DNA of 64,000 nt from Myxococcales bacterium (GCA_002721815.1 PBLQ01000061.1:1-64000); one strand, 5' to 3'; numbered from the stretch's first letter, positions 9,217 through 17,357 are shown. Numbers and translations are program-made. Notes: generated by a model from the sequence alone, not told the origin.

Positions 9217-9855
9217 TTATTGCATGAAATAGAGGGAATTGGGAAGAAACTGAGGTACCGCATCAAAGGCTTTTTGGTATTCTTCGGGGGTGTTGATGTT
9301 GGTGCAGAGCCTTTTGTCGGTGTGTTTGACCCGGTGGACTTGCTGTGGAAATTGCTGCGCAAGACCTCTAAGCCCTCCATTTTGACCGAATTCTTCCAAG
9401 TGCGGAAAAAACGGGGCCCCGAGCAGGAGCGGATGTCCCCCCACACCATCCACTTCGAGCGTCACCAATCCCGAATCGGCGTGTTTTGCCAATGTTTGAT
9501 GCAGGGTGGTGATGTGCGTTTGATCTGCAAATGGCGTGTCCACCGGCCAAACCAACACAGATGTGGGCGATGGTCCCAGCTCGTGCAAGAGCTGCAAAAT
9601 GGACCCGATTTGTTGATGGTCGGGATTGGGGTTAAAAATGGTTTTCACGCCAAATGGCTTCAAATGTGATTGGAATGCGGGGGCCAGGGCGCTGTCGGGC
9701 AGACTGAGATAGATTTGTTCGTATCCACATTGGCTCAAGGTGGCAGCCATGTGTGAAATGAAACTGGTTCCGTTGGGAAAGCACATGATGGCCTTGGGTT
9801 GCCCCATCCGCTGGGACGCACCTGCTGCGGTGATCAAGGCCGCTCGGCTACTCAT
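9217..9855 (-). CDS. MobA/MocA-like nucleotidyltransferase
   Basis: A 212-residue MobA-like NTP transferase. It opens with MSSRAALITAAGASQRMGQ, the nucleotide-binding G-x-S-x-R-M-G loop, and continues with a PK motif and an acidic metal site in VWPVDTPFAD. With an XdhC protein directly upstream, the closest match in role is MocA, which cytidylates molybdopterin for xanthine-dehydrogenase-type enzymes. Other MobA-like enzymes act on sugars or CDP-alditols. The start at 9855 gives an ATGA overlap with xdhC, and a longer in-frame start inside xdhC was rejected. No molybdoenzyme or moa/moe gene is visible in the window. Confidence 0.75.
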   Translation of the reverse strand: MSSRAALITAAGASQRMGQPKAIMCFPNGTSFISHMAATLSQCGYEQIYLSLPDSALAPAFQSHLKPFGVKTIFNPNPDHQQIGSILQLLHELGPSPTSVLVWPVDTPFADQTHITTLHQTLAKHADSGLVTLEVDGVGGHPLLLGAPFFPHLEEFGQNGGLRGLAQQFPQQVHRVKHTDKRLCTNINTPEEYQKAFDAVPQFLPNSLYFMQ

Positions 9856-10709
9856 GCCACGCTTTCTTCCTTTTGGGTTTTGAGCGCTTTTTGTATTTCC
9901 GTTTGGGCAGAGTGCCAAAAGGGTTCCTCTTGGGCGTGATGACGACATTGGGTCATTTGACCCATAATGGACACGGCAATTTCTTCCGGCGTTTGTGCGC
10001 CAATGTCCAAACCGGCGGGGCTGAGCAGCTTAGCGATTTCGTCGGCGTGAAAACCTTTGTTCAGACAGCGTTGCACCGTTAATCGCGCTTTTCTCAAGGA
10101 GCCCACCAAGGCGGCGTAGGCAAAAGGTTTGCGCAAGACCATTTCCACGAGGCTTTGGTCGATTTGATGGTCGTGGGTGACCACCACCACGTAGGTTTGG
10201 TTCGAGAACGGCAATTGGTTGAGGTCATAAGAGGTGTAATCTTCGATGAGACGTACTTCGTCATCAAAGTTCTCGGGACGCAGAAGGGAGTCCCTCGGGT
10301 CCGCTACGAAAACTTGAAAGTCCAGCGCCACCCCTTGCCGGGCCAGGGCCTGACCGATGTGCCCGGCACCGAAGATGATGAGGTTGGGTTTGGCTTGCAG
10401 GCTTTCGATAAACACAGACATTTGTCCTCCGCAGCACATGCCCAATTCAGTGGAGAGTGCGGTTTCCACCAACTGGCTTTGGCCCCCAGCCAGCACTTCG
10501 AGGGCCTTGTCTCTAATTTGATGCTCGATGGCCCCCCCACCAATGGTTCCCACAATGCGTCCGGATGGGGTTCCATCGCTGACCACTGCCATTTTTGCCC
10601 CTATTTTTTGGGGCGTGGAGCCTTTGGTTTTCACAACGGTGCATAAAGCCACCGGGTGTGGCCCTTCGAGGAGTTCTTGTAATTGTCGATAGTCGAAATG
10701 GGTGGTCAT
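9852..10709 (-). CDS. XdhC/CoxI family molybdoenzyme maturation protein
   Basis: A 285-residue protein with the two-part XdhC layout. An N-terminal XdhC/CoxI domain (about residues 8-100) has VKTKGSTPQKIGAKM and IGGGAIEH, and a CCGG motif. A Rossmann-like domain (about 108-250) begins LIIFGAGHIGQALA. XdhC proteins bind molybdopterin cofactor and help insert its sulfurated form into xanthine dehydrogenase or CO dehydrogenase-type enzymes. The following MocA-like gene, overlapping by 4 bp, supports that assignment. The client enzyme is not in this window, so it is either elsewhere in the genome or the pair serves another nucleotide cofactor. Confidence 0.85.
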   Translation of the reverse strand: MTTHFDYRQLQELLEGPHPVALCTVVKTKGSTPQKIGAKMAVVSDGTPSGRIVGTIGGGAIEHQIRDKALEVLAGGQSQLVETALSTELGMCCGGQMSVFIESLQAKPNLIIFGAGHIGQALARQGVALDFQVFVADPRDSLLRPENFDDEVRLIEDYTSYDLNQLPFSNQTYVVVVTHDHQIDQSLVEMVLRKPFAYAALVGSLRKARLTVQRCLNKGFHADEIAKLLSPAGLDIGAQTPEEIAVSIMGQMTQCRHHAQEEPFWHSAQTEIQKALKTQKEESVA

Positions 10710-10778
10710 GGCTCAGTGCCTTAGGCTGCAATTATTGTAGTTAAGGTTGCCCCCTGAAGCATCAAATTGCCAAAAACT

Positions 10779-11792
10779 TTATTTTTTACCCTTTTTCTTG
10801 GCCGCTGGCTTCTTCTTAGCTGCTGGCTTCTTTTTAGCTGCTGGCTTTTTCTTGGCTGCTGGCTTTTTCTTAGCCGCTGGCTTTTTCTTAGCTGCTGGCT
10901 TTTTCTTAGCTGCTGGCTTCTTCTTAGCTGCTGGCTTCTTTTTGGTGGCCTTCTTTTTGGCGTCCGCCTTTTTCTTAGCGTCGGCCTTTTTCTTGGCTTC
11001 AGCTTTCTTTTTAGCTTCGGCTTTCTTTTTGGCTGCTGCTTTTTTGGCTTCTGCCGCTTTCTTTTGAGCTGCGGCTTTGGCGGCTTTGGCTTCTTTCGCT
11101 GCCGCTTCTTTGGCGGCTTTGGCTTCTTTGGCCGCCGCTTCCTTGGCGGCTTTGGCCTCTTTTTTAGCTTCTCTGGCCGCCTGCTTTTCTGCTTCTTTGG
11201 TGGCTTTGATGGCTTGTTTTTGGACCGCTGCCGCTTCGATGGGCTTGGATTGCTCTTTCTTGATTTTACGTACTGGAGCCCGGCCTTCGGTACGGGTGGC
11301 CACCAGCTGGGTCATGGTGTCGGTGCTGATGGGCGGCAAATTACCTCGAGCTTTTCGCTCTTCGCCGCTGTTTCTCCAAATAATACAGGTGGCTTTGCCC
11401 TTGAGAACTGGCAAAGTGTGATGGTTTTCGACCCAAATATCCACATCCAAGCGGCACTCGCCGTTTTGCTCGTAGGAACGAACCACAATGCCGCGCGCGG
11501 TGAGCACGTCATTGGGCCACACCAATTTTACGTATTGTGCGCTGAGGCTCAGGATTCTGCCATTTTCGAGCCATTTGCGAAGCATTTTGTCTGCCAAGCC
11601 CAGGGGCAGGTGAAACTGTGCGAACGCACCGCCGTAGCCTGCCGCTTTGGCCAGATCATCATCAAATTGGAGCGGGCTGTATTCGTTGATGGCCCCTGCA
11701 AATCGAGCAATCAGCTCGCGAGAAATACTATCGCTGCTCAGCGCTGGTAATGGATCGCCGGTATCCACACTGTTTTCATAGACTTTGGCCAT
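10779..11792 (-). CDS. MaoC-like hot-dog domain fused to histone-H1-like Lys/Ala/Pro tail
   Basis: A 337-residue two-part protein. Residues 1-145 resemble a MaoC-type (R)-hydratase hot-dog domain: FAGAINEYSPLQFDDDLA followed by AGYGGAFAQFHLPLGL and a C-terminal strand KLVWPNDVLTARG. The usual D-x-N-P-x-H motif reads E37-Y-S-P-L-Q42, so the Asp and His of the catalytic pair are replaced. Residues 175-337 are almost only Lys, Ala, Glu and Pro, with KEAKAAKEAA units and then eight KKKPAA repeats, like eukaryotic H1 tails and bacterial Hc1/AlgP-type nucleoid proteins. A TAGGAG lies 11 bases before ATG. It follows a second hot-dog gene by 21 bp. Nucleic-acid binding by the tail is inference. Confidence 0.8.
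   Translation of the reverse strand: MAKVYENSVDTGDPLPALSSDSISRELIARFAGAINEYSPLQFDDDLAKAAGYGGAFAQFHLPLGLADKMLRKWLENGRILSLSAQYVKLVWPNDVLTARGIVVRSYEQNGECRLDVDIWVENHHTLPVLKGKATCIIWRNSGEERKARGNLPPISTDTMTQLVATRTEGRAPVRKIKKEQSKPIEAAAVQKQAIKATKEAEKQAAREAKKEAKAAKEAAAKEAKAAKEAAAKEAKAAKAAAQKKAAEAKKAAAKKKAEAKKKAEAKKKADAKKKADAKKKATKKKPAAKKKPAAKKKPAAKKKPAAKKKPAAKKKPAAKKKPAAKKKPAAKKKGKK
10800..10943. repeat. eight tandem 18-bp units coding KKKPAA
   Basis: On the minus strand, eight head-to-tail 18-bp units encode KKKPAA (residues 284-331 of the hot-dog/H1 fusion). Units differ at third codon positions (for example tta/ttg and gct/gcc on the plus strand), so the array is not freshly expanded. It is still similar enough to slip or recombine. 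Confidence 0.95.
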
Positions 11793-11813
11793 GGTTAAAT
11801 AACTCCTAAAATC

Positions 11814-12245
11814 CTATCGGTTGGGCAAGCCGCCGCGAATGAGCAGCAATCGGTGCAGCAAAAACGCCATTTGGCCCGATTTCTTTTCCCCGCACACCTC
11901 AATTTGAATGAAGCCCATGGGGTTACCGCCTACAATTTTCTGGAAAACTTCTTTAATTGTGGTGGTTACGAGAAGTTTTTCGTTGGCGTACACGGGATCA
12001 ATCACAGCGATGGTTTCTTCATTGTGCAGAATGCGTCTGGGTTTCAGTCCCATTTGCTCCACCACCCCTTCGAAATCACCGAAGGCTGCAACACCCGGGT
12101 CTGGAAGTCGTAAGTGTCCCTTTTTATTCGTTTCTTTTTCTGGGTCGAGTCCGAAGCATTTGCAGTAGCGGCGAACCAGGCTTTCTTCAACCGTGCATTC
12201 TTCGCTGCTGATGATTTGACCCACCATCTGTTTCAATTTTGCCAT
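11814..12245 (-). CDS. FAS1-like hot-dog dehydratase domain protein
   Basis: A 143-residue protein like the N-terminal half of FAS1/MaoC-type dehydratases, for example the HadA-like subunit of mycobacterial-type heterodimers. Visible features are an N-terminal helix preceded by MVGQIISSEE, a central ILHNEETIAVIDPVYANEKL strand-turn, and TTTIKEVFQK with GFIQIEV near the end. This half normally gives the substrate pocket and no catalytic residues. It starts at 12245 after AAAGGAG and is followed 21 bp later by the second hot-dog protein, so the two likely form a heterodimer. Since the partner lacks the catalytic Asp/His, the complex may bind acyl thioesters without hydrating them. The family call is moderate. 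Confidence 0.65.
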   Translation of the reverse strand: MAKLKQMVGQIISSEECTVEESLVRRYCKCFGLDPEKETNKKGHLRLPDPGVAAFGDFEGVVEQMGLKPRRILHNEETIAVIDPVYANEKLLVTTTIKEVFQKIVGGNPMGFIQIEVCGEKKSGQMAFLLHRLLLIRGGLPNR

Positions 12246-12333
12246 GAAGGGAGCGCTCCTTTCGAATTCACGGGGCACACAATGCGATCAAATATCCAAT
12301 AACGCAAGGAATTCTTTGAGTTAAGCCCAGATA

Positions 12334-12352
12334 TCACGTGTAAAACATGTGA
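12334..12352. promoter_or_regulatory. imperfect 8+8 dyad between divergent genes
   Basis: TCACGTGT and ACATGTGA are separated by AAA and complementary at seven of eight positions. The dyad lies between the hot-dog operon (minus) and the deoxynucleoside kinase gene (plus). This size and placement fit a TetR- or LacI-type operator, but no regulator gene is adjacent. Confidence 0.3.
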
Positions 12353-12541
12353 AATGCCACCCAAAGTCCTTGATCGCATATGGTTGTGCATCAAACACGG
12401 GCGGGATGACTCACTTTATCGGAGACATCGGCCATACAGACCGGCTGTGGGCCACCGTGCACCCAAGGGCCGGGTGCGAGATCTGGGGCCAAGCCATGAA
12501 TCACTTGATCAGACATTCAAAGCCCTTTACCAATGGGCCTT

Positions 12542-13156
12542 ATGGCAACAAGAAAGTACATCGCAGTGGCGGGAAACATTGGCGCGGGGAAAAGCACTTT
12601 GGTGGATTTCCTTTGTCGCAACTATGACATCCAGCCATTTTTCGAGCCCAATGATGCCAACCCCTATTTGGCCGACTTTTATAAAGATATGAAGGGCTGG
12701 GGTTTTCATTCTCAAATTTTCTTTTTGAGCCACAAATTTCGAATCCACCAAGAATTGGACCAAACGCCAGGCACAGTGGTCCAAGATCGAACCATTTTCG
12801 AGGATGCCGAAATTTTTGCTACCGCGCTTTATAAAAGCCGCAAAATTTCTAAACGAGATTGGCAAACCTATTGGGAGCTTTATAGCACCATCTGTAATTC
12901 CATTCGGCCCCCAGATTTATTGATCTATCTGCGTTGCCCCATGCGATGCCTGCGCAAACGAATTGCCATGCGTGGTCGAAAAATGGAGAAAGACATTCCG
13001 CTGTCTTACTTAAAAGGCTTGCAACGGCTCTACGATGATTGGATCGAGCGGTACAGTTTTTCTGAGGTTGTCACCATTGATACTGAGAAAATGGATTACC
13101 TGTCGGATTTGGTTCACCGCATTGATGTCATGAAACAAATCGAAAGACACTTGTAG
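12542..13156 (+). CDS. deoxynucleoside kinase (dAdo/dGuo kinase type)
   Basis: A 204-residue enzyme of the deoxynucleoside kinase family, which salvages deoxynucleosides by 5'-phosphorylation with an NTP. The P-loop GNIGAGKS is at residues 11-18. The DR-containing substrate motif appears in VVQDRTIFEDAEIF, and a basic lid RGRKMEKD is near residue 143. Length and lid match bacterial dAdo/dGuo kinases rather than thymidine kinase type II. Base specificity cannot be read from the sequence. Neither ATG 12542 nor the nearby in-frame ATG 12533 has a good Shine-Dalgarno; the former is chosen because family members start just before the P-loop strand. It runs convergently into an RluA-type gene 22 bp away. 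Confidence 0.85.
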   Translation: MATRKYIAVAGNIGAGKSTLVDFLCRNYDIQPFFEPNDANPYLADFYKDMKGWGFHSQIFFLSHKFRIHQELDQTPGTVVQDRTIFEDAEIFATALYKSRKISKRDWQTYWELYSTICNSIRPPDLLIYLRCPMRCLRKRIAMRGRKMEKDIPLSYLKGLQRLYDDWIERYSFSEVVTIDTEKMDYLSDLVHRIDVMKQIERHL

Positions 13157-13178
13157 TTTCAGGCTTCAATGCCACGTT

Positions 13179-13907
13179 TTATAATTCGTTTTTGAGGTGC
13201 GTGATCACGTCGTCCCACGGCAGCTCGAGCTTTTCACAGACCCGCGTGAAGGCTTTGGATGGCGTGGCCACTACCGACACACGTTTGCCTTTTGGGGGCG
13301 GGAAATTTAACGCAGCGGCACACAAAGCGATATTGCCTTTGCTGTAAGGGTGTTTGGCCCCGTAGAGTAAATCGCCAGCGATGGGGAAGCCCAAATGGGA
13401 GAGGTGGGCCCGAATCTGGTGCATGCGTCCGGTGAAAGGACGCGCTTCGAGCAGCGAGGCTTTTTCATTACTGGCCCAAACTCTGAAATGGGTGGATGCC
13501 TTTTGCCCGTCAGCATCTATATTTTGAACGAAGTGCTTTTGTCCCTTATAGACGAGTTGGGTCTTTTGTAGGCTTTCTTCCACGGTGGTTTTTTTGAATG
13601 GCACACAGCCTTCGGCCACCACGAGGTACCTTTTGTCAACGAGGCGTCGTTGAAAAGCGTTGAGTAAAGCACTGTTTCCATATTGCGTTTTTGCAAAGAG
13701 AAGAATGCCTTCGGTCACCTTATCAATTCGGTGAACCGCTTGAATGTTGTTGTCCAGGTGCGCCTTTAAAATTTCCTCTAAGGAGGGCTCTTGATTTTTG
13801 GCAGGCACAGAGAGCATGCCAGCGGGTTTAAAAACCGCCAGCGTGTGAGGGTCTTCGAAGAGATGAAGAATGTGCTGGGGCAGGGCCTTGGGGGGCGGTG
13901 GCGGCAT
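13179..13907 (-). CDS. RluA-family RNA pseudouridine synthase
   Basis: A 242-residue RluA-family enzyme that isomerises uridine in rRNA or tRNA. The catalytic aspartate is in AVHRIDKVTEGILLFAK, the family's H-R-[LI]-D motif. Further family marks are KPAGMLSVPA, the GRMHQIRAHLSHLG segment and IAGDLLYGA. There is no N-terminal S4 domain, as in short RluA/TruC-like members. Its RNA target cannot be told from sequence. It ends 22 bp from the convergent deoxynucleoside kinase and starts 6 bp after the stop of the GltJ-like gene upstream, so it is probably co-transcribed with it. Confidence 0.9.
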   Translation of the reverse strand: MPPPPPKALPQHILHLFEDPHTLAVFKPAGMLSVPAKNQEPSLEEILKAHLDNNIQAVHRIDKVTEGILLFAKTQYGNSALLNAFQRRLVDKRYLVVAEGCVPFKKTTVEESLQKTQLVYKGQKHFVQNIDADGQKASTHFRVWASNEKASLLEARPFTGRMHQIRAHLSHLGFPIAGDLLYGAKHPYSKGNIALCAAALNFPPPKGKRVSVVATPSKAFTRVCEKLELPWDDVITHLKNEL

Positions 13908-13913
13908 TGCGCG

Positions 13914-15932
13914 TTACATTCCGGTGGTTAAAATAACGGGCAGTTCAACCTCGGTGGGCTCACCGGCAAAAGGTGCAAACTTCCATCGTTTGGCCCGGGT
14001 CAAGATGCATTCGCCCAAGGGTTGTGCGTTAAGGATGGGGTCAGTGAACACCGCTTTGCCCACGCGACCGTTGGGGTTGATGGTGAGAATGAGTCGCTTC
14101 TTTTTATTGCCTTTGACTTTTTCTTGCCGTTTGATGGCTGCTTCGAGGCATTGTTTAATGCCCTCTTGCCCACCACGAACCACTTTGGAAACATTTTCTG
14201 CATCGAGGCTGGATGTGTTTTGAGATTCATCTTTCGCGAACTTGTCTTTAAAGTCTAAACGGCCTTGGCTGCGGTTCCCAAACAGGGAGTTCAATTCTTG
14301 AGAACGGTCTTTCTTGCTAAACGGATCAATGTTGGCCATGCCATTGCTGCCGAGACTGGCGCGACCCACTTTGTTGCCTTTGGCGTCGAGGCCTTGGAAG
14401 GCGCCATCTAAGTTAACTCCGAGCAGCTTGTCTTTCTTTTTGCCTCTTCTTTTTGTTTTCTTTTTTTCTTTGGGGCAGTTACCCAGGAGTTTACATGCTT
14501 CATTCGGATCGGAGGCCGTCTCATCCCAGGACGCCAGCTTTCGTTTGGGTGGCGGGAGGTTGGTTTTTTCTACAACAAAGTTGGTGACACTGTGCAAAAA
14601 TGGAATCTTGATCACGCCGTAATAATCAAGGGCCATGGCGCTGCCCAAAGAACAAATCACGACGGCACAGGCCACTGCGTAAGTCATTTGTTTCTTTTTG
14701 CGATTATGTAGCCCCGCACGCATCATGAAAATGCGCGTGTTTTCTGCCATGCCCCCAAAATCTGCATGGGGTTGGTCGGCCGTGGGCACATTGGCGAATG
14801 GGTCGTCCGCATCACTGGCAGGACTTGCGTTCGACGGGATTTGATGGGTGCCCATGACTTGGTCAAAGGCCGCTGCCAAATCCTGCGCTTCTTCCTCAGG
14901 GGAAACCTGGCCGATGAGTTGGTCCGCCGATTCTTGTGCTGCTTGCTCGGCCTCTTCGGCCGCGCGCGCGGCCTCTGCAGCGATCTCTTCGTCACGAATG
15001 GCCCTTTGCGCTTCTTCCGCCGCTGCTGCCCTTTGTGCTTCTTCCGCCGCTGCTGCTCTTTGTGCTTCTTCCGCCGCTGCTGCTCTTTGCGCTTCTTCCG
15101 CCGCTGCTGCTCTTTGCGCTTCTTCCGCCGCTGCGGCTCTTTGTGCTTCCTCGGCCTGCGCAGCTTCCGCTGCTCTTTGCGCTTCTTCCGCCGCTGCTGC
15201 CTTTTGTGCTTCTTCGGCCTCGGCTTGTTGGGCGGCAACCCGTTCCGCCGCCAATCGCGCCTCTTCACGGGCCTCGTCGTTTTCTTGGGCGAGCGTTCGT
15301 TTTGAGAAGGGGGAGCTGTGATCGATGCTTAAGGAGGGGCTTTCAAAAGAAGCACCGAGTTCCCCGCTTGATTCGATGGAGGGTTGCTCCTGATCGGATT
15401 GCTCAAAGTTGGCTTTGGGTTGCTCTATGGAGACGGCCTCTTTGAAGGAGGAGCCGTTTTCTGTGCTTGATTCTCCTGTGGCGCTGGCTGTGGAGGAGGA
15501 GGCCGCTGTTGCGGTTTGCGTTTGCTCTGCGGGTTCAGCAAGACCTTGCTGACTGTCCACAGGGGGTGGAGGAGCGGACGTGGTTGCAGGTTCGGCAGCG
15601 AGTAGGGGTTTGAAAACATCAATTTCGAGGAGTCGGGTCCATTCCTTGAGCCCTTTATTCCACACGAACGAGCGGTCTCGAATGCGTCCTTTTTTGAACA
15701 AGGCCACAACACCGTCTTGGGTCATGGGTCCGTGTTGTTTGCCTTTGATGGCCACGTACCACTGGACTTTATCTTCTTTGGCTTTTTTGGGGGCGCGTTT
15801 TTGGGTTTGGTTGCTCCACCGCACCAAAATCACGTGGGTGCATTTCTTACACCTGACCTTCAGGACTTTCCCTTGCACCTTTTCGTCCGGGATGGAGTAG
15901 CGTGCACCACATTTTTCACAAGAAAACTTCAT
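13914..15932 (-). CDS. zinc-ribbon/GYF/TonB-C motility-type protein (GltJ/AgmX-like)
   Basis: A 672-residue inner-membrane protein. Parts in order: an MJ0042-type zinc ribbon (C5, C8, C28, C31); a GYF_2 domain (about 57-104, WYVAIKGKQHGPM and NKGLKEW); a Pro/Ser/Thr linker; an Ala/Glu/Gln/Arg repeat (about 238-311); one transmembrane helix (about 414-436); a basic stretch; and an AgmX/PglI-type TonB-like C-terminal domain (about 583-670, with C595 and C642 possibly paired). This matches GltJ (AgmX) of the Myxococcus Glt gliding/envelope machine, which senses a polarity GTPase through its N-terminus and reaches the outer membrane with its C-terminus. No other glt gene is present here. Such proteins also occur as stand-alone envelope energisers. 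Confidence 0.8.
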   Translation of the reverse strand: MKFSCEKCGARYSIPDEKVQGKVLKVRCKKCTHVILVRWSNQTQKRAPKKAKEDKVQWYVAIKGKQHGPMTQDGVVALFKKGRIRDRSFVWNKGLKEWTRLLEIDVFKPLLAAEPATTSAPPPPVDSQQGLAEPAEQTQTATAASSSTASATGESSTENGSSFKEAVSIEQPKANFEQSDQEQPSIESSGELGASFESPSLSIDHSSPFSKRTLAQENDEAREEARLAAERVAAQQAEAEEAQKAAAAEEAQRAAEAAQAEEAQRAAAAEEAQRAAAAEEAQRAAAAEEAQRAAAAEEAQRAAAAEEAQRAIRDEEIAAEAARAAEEAEQAAQESADQLIGQVSPEEEAQDLAAAFDQVMGTHQIPSNASPASDADDPFANVPTADQPHADFGGMAENTRIFMMRAGLHNRKKKQMTYAVACAVVICSLGSAMALDYYGVIKIPFLHSVTNFVVEKTNLPPPKRKLASWDETASDPNEACKLLGNCPKEKKKTKRRGKKKDKLLGVNLDGAFQGLDAKGNKVGRASLGSNGMANIDPFSKKDRSQELNSLFGNRSQGRLDFKDKFAKDESQNTSSLDAENVSKVVRGGQEGIKQCLEAAIKRQEKVKGNKKKRLILTINPNGRVGKAVFTDPILNAQPLGECILTRAKRWKFAPFAGEPTEVELPVILTTGM
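15000..15221. repeat. 27-bp tandem repeat coding EEAQRAAAA
   Basis: About seven 27-bp units on the minus strand encode nine-residue EEAQRAAAA blocks (residues about 238-311 of the GltJ-like protein), predicted as a long charged helix. Some blocks are nearly identical in DNA, and others near the ends have drifted or lost residues. Confidence 0.9.
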
Positions 15933-16067
15933 AGATAAATGACTAAAATTTGTTTGGCCTTCTTCTCACTGCCATCATAATTGAGCTGCGTTTACCTTGC
16001 ACGGCATTTCAAAAATGATCAAGTGTACTCTTCCAATGTATTAACTTCTTTAACTCGCTGAAATAGC

Positions 16068-17357
16068 ATGATTTTTTCTACCGACAAACGAAAAAAGCCT
16101 CCTTGGGCCACAGAAAGTCATTCCAAGCCGAAACTGGAGCTTTTGCTCCTGGTTATTTCCGGAACGATTCCCTTGGGCGAGCGCTTGCTGGATGTGGGTT
16201 TTATGGCGTCTGGGCTGTATTTGTTGGCCAATTGGAATGCTTTTTGGACATTGGTTCGGCGCAATCACCCTGTGGGCCAACTCATGCGCGCCGTCCTTAT
16301 TTTTTGTGCCATCTGTGGTTTCGGGGCATGGGCGGCAGGCTTTGAAGGTGGCTTGCAGTCCGCTTCCCGTTTGCGGGAGCACGGTGTTGCTTTGGTTTTT
16401 TGTGTGGGATTGTTTTTGGGCAGCTCCCAATTGCGATGGCAAATGGCAGGGGTGTTGGCCATCGGGACGTTGGTCAGTGTATGGGTGGCCCATTTACAAT
16501 TCAATGCAGGTTTAGTGCCCTTTGCTGATTTTTTGGGAATTTCAGCCAAGCAGCAGGGGGTGTTGCACCCGGGTCTGCCCGGTCATTTGGCTGGATCGGG
16601 CTTATTGTACGATCGCATCCCTTTTTCAATTCTAACGCTGATGTTTGGGGTCTTTGCATTGGGGGCCAGTCTGACTTCCGGATTGGCCACAAAGACGAGG
16701 TTCTGCTTTATGGGCGCCGCCCTGCTTGCATTGACGGGGCCTTTGGTGGCTGGCAGTCGCATGGCCATTCTGCTGATACCCGTAGGCATTGTCGGTGTGG
16801 GGTGGCCATTGGGTCAACGGCTCTTCAAACAGACCAATGGGAAGTTCTTTGTCTTTGCGGGGGTTTTATTGGTTTCGTTGGGCATTGTTTTAGGATTGTT
16901 TGGCGCCCAGACCCAATTTAGATCAGTGGCGGACACCGCTCAAAACCAAGACAGGGTATTTATTTGGGAGCGGGCCACGGAGGTTTTCGTGGACAAACCC
17001 ATTTTTGGTACGGGGTATGGGCACTATCCGGTGGTGACCCCCACGCTGTACCACTCGGCCGACCCCAAAAAGCCAGCCAAAAACCATGCGCATAACTTAC
17101 TTCTGACCTTGTTGGCTGAAACCGGCATGATCGGTTTTTGGGCGTTCGTGTGGATGATGGGATGTTTTTATCGACAAGCGCGCCGGTGGGCTGGTCAGGG
17201 ACTTTCCCGTGGCGCTTTTTGGGCGTGCATGATGTTTTTTCTGAGTTCCTTGGTTCACGATCCTTTGTTTCAGTCGAATACGTTGGCATGTTTTTGGCTG
17301 TTCGTTTGTATCGCCTCTGTACCCATGCATAAAGGAGTCAAGCATGACGCGTCCTAA
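16068..17357 (+). CDS. O-antigen ligase / polymerase-like membrane protein
   Basis: A 429-residue polytopic protein with about 10-12 hydrophobic helices. A periplasmic-loop motif is typical of the Wzy_C/WaaL family: RVFIWERATEVFVDKPIFGTGYG, then NHAHNLLLTLLAETG, near residues 305-360. Such enzymes ligate O-polysaccharide to lipid A core or polymerise repeat units from undecaprenyl carriers. The WaaL and Wzy roles cannot be separated by motif alone. The 3' end overlaps the phosphofructokinase gene by 14 bp, so the two are translationally coupled although their pathways differ. No glycosyltransferase genes flank it. It is divergent from the GltJ-like gene with a 135-bp gap. Confidence 0.82.
   Translation: MIFSTDKRKKPPWATESHSKPKLELLLLVISGTIPLGERLLDVGFMASGLYLLANWNAFWTLVRRNHPVGQLMRAVLIFCAICGFGAWAAGFEGGLQSASRLREHGVALVFCVGLFLGSSQLRWQMAGVLAIGTLVSVWVAHLQFNAGLVPFADFLGISAKQQGVLHPGLPGHLAGSGLLYDRIPFSILTLMFGVFALGASLTSGLATKTRFCFMGAALLALTGPLVAGSRMAILLIPVGIVGVGWPLGQRLFKQTNGKFFVFAGVLLVSLGIVLGLFGAQTQFRSVADTAQNQDRVFIWERATEVFVDKPIFGTGYGHYPVVTPTLYHSADPKKPAKNHAHNLLLTLLAETGMIGFWAFVWMMGCFYRQARRWAGQGLSRGAFWACMMFFLSSLVHDPLFQSNTLACFWLFVCIASVPMHKGVKHDAS

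Noticed and set aside
10767-11750. 327-codon plus-strand ORF of FFLAAG-type repeats
   Set aside because: It is the mirror of the KKKPAA and Lys/Ala tail of the minus-strand hot-dog gene. It has no start site or sensible domain.
14766-15445. Plus-strand Ala/Ser/Leu-rich ORFs across the GltJ-like repeat
   Set aside because: These are shadow frames of the 27-bp repeat in the minus-strand gene.
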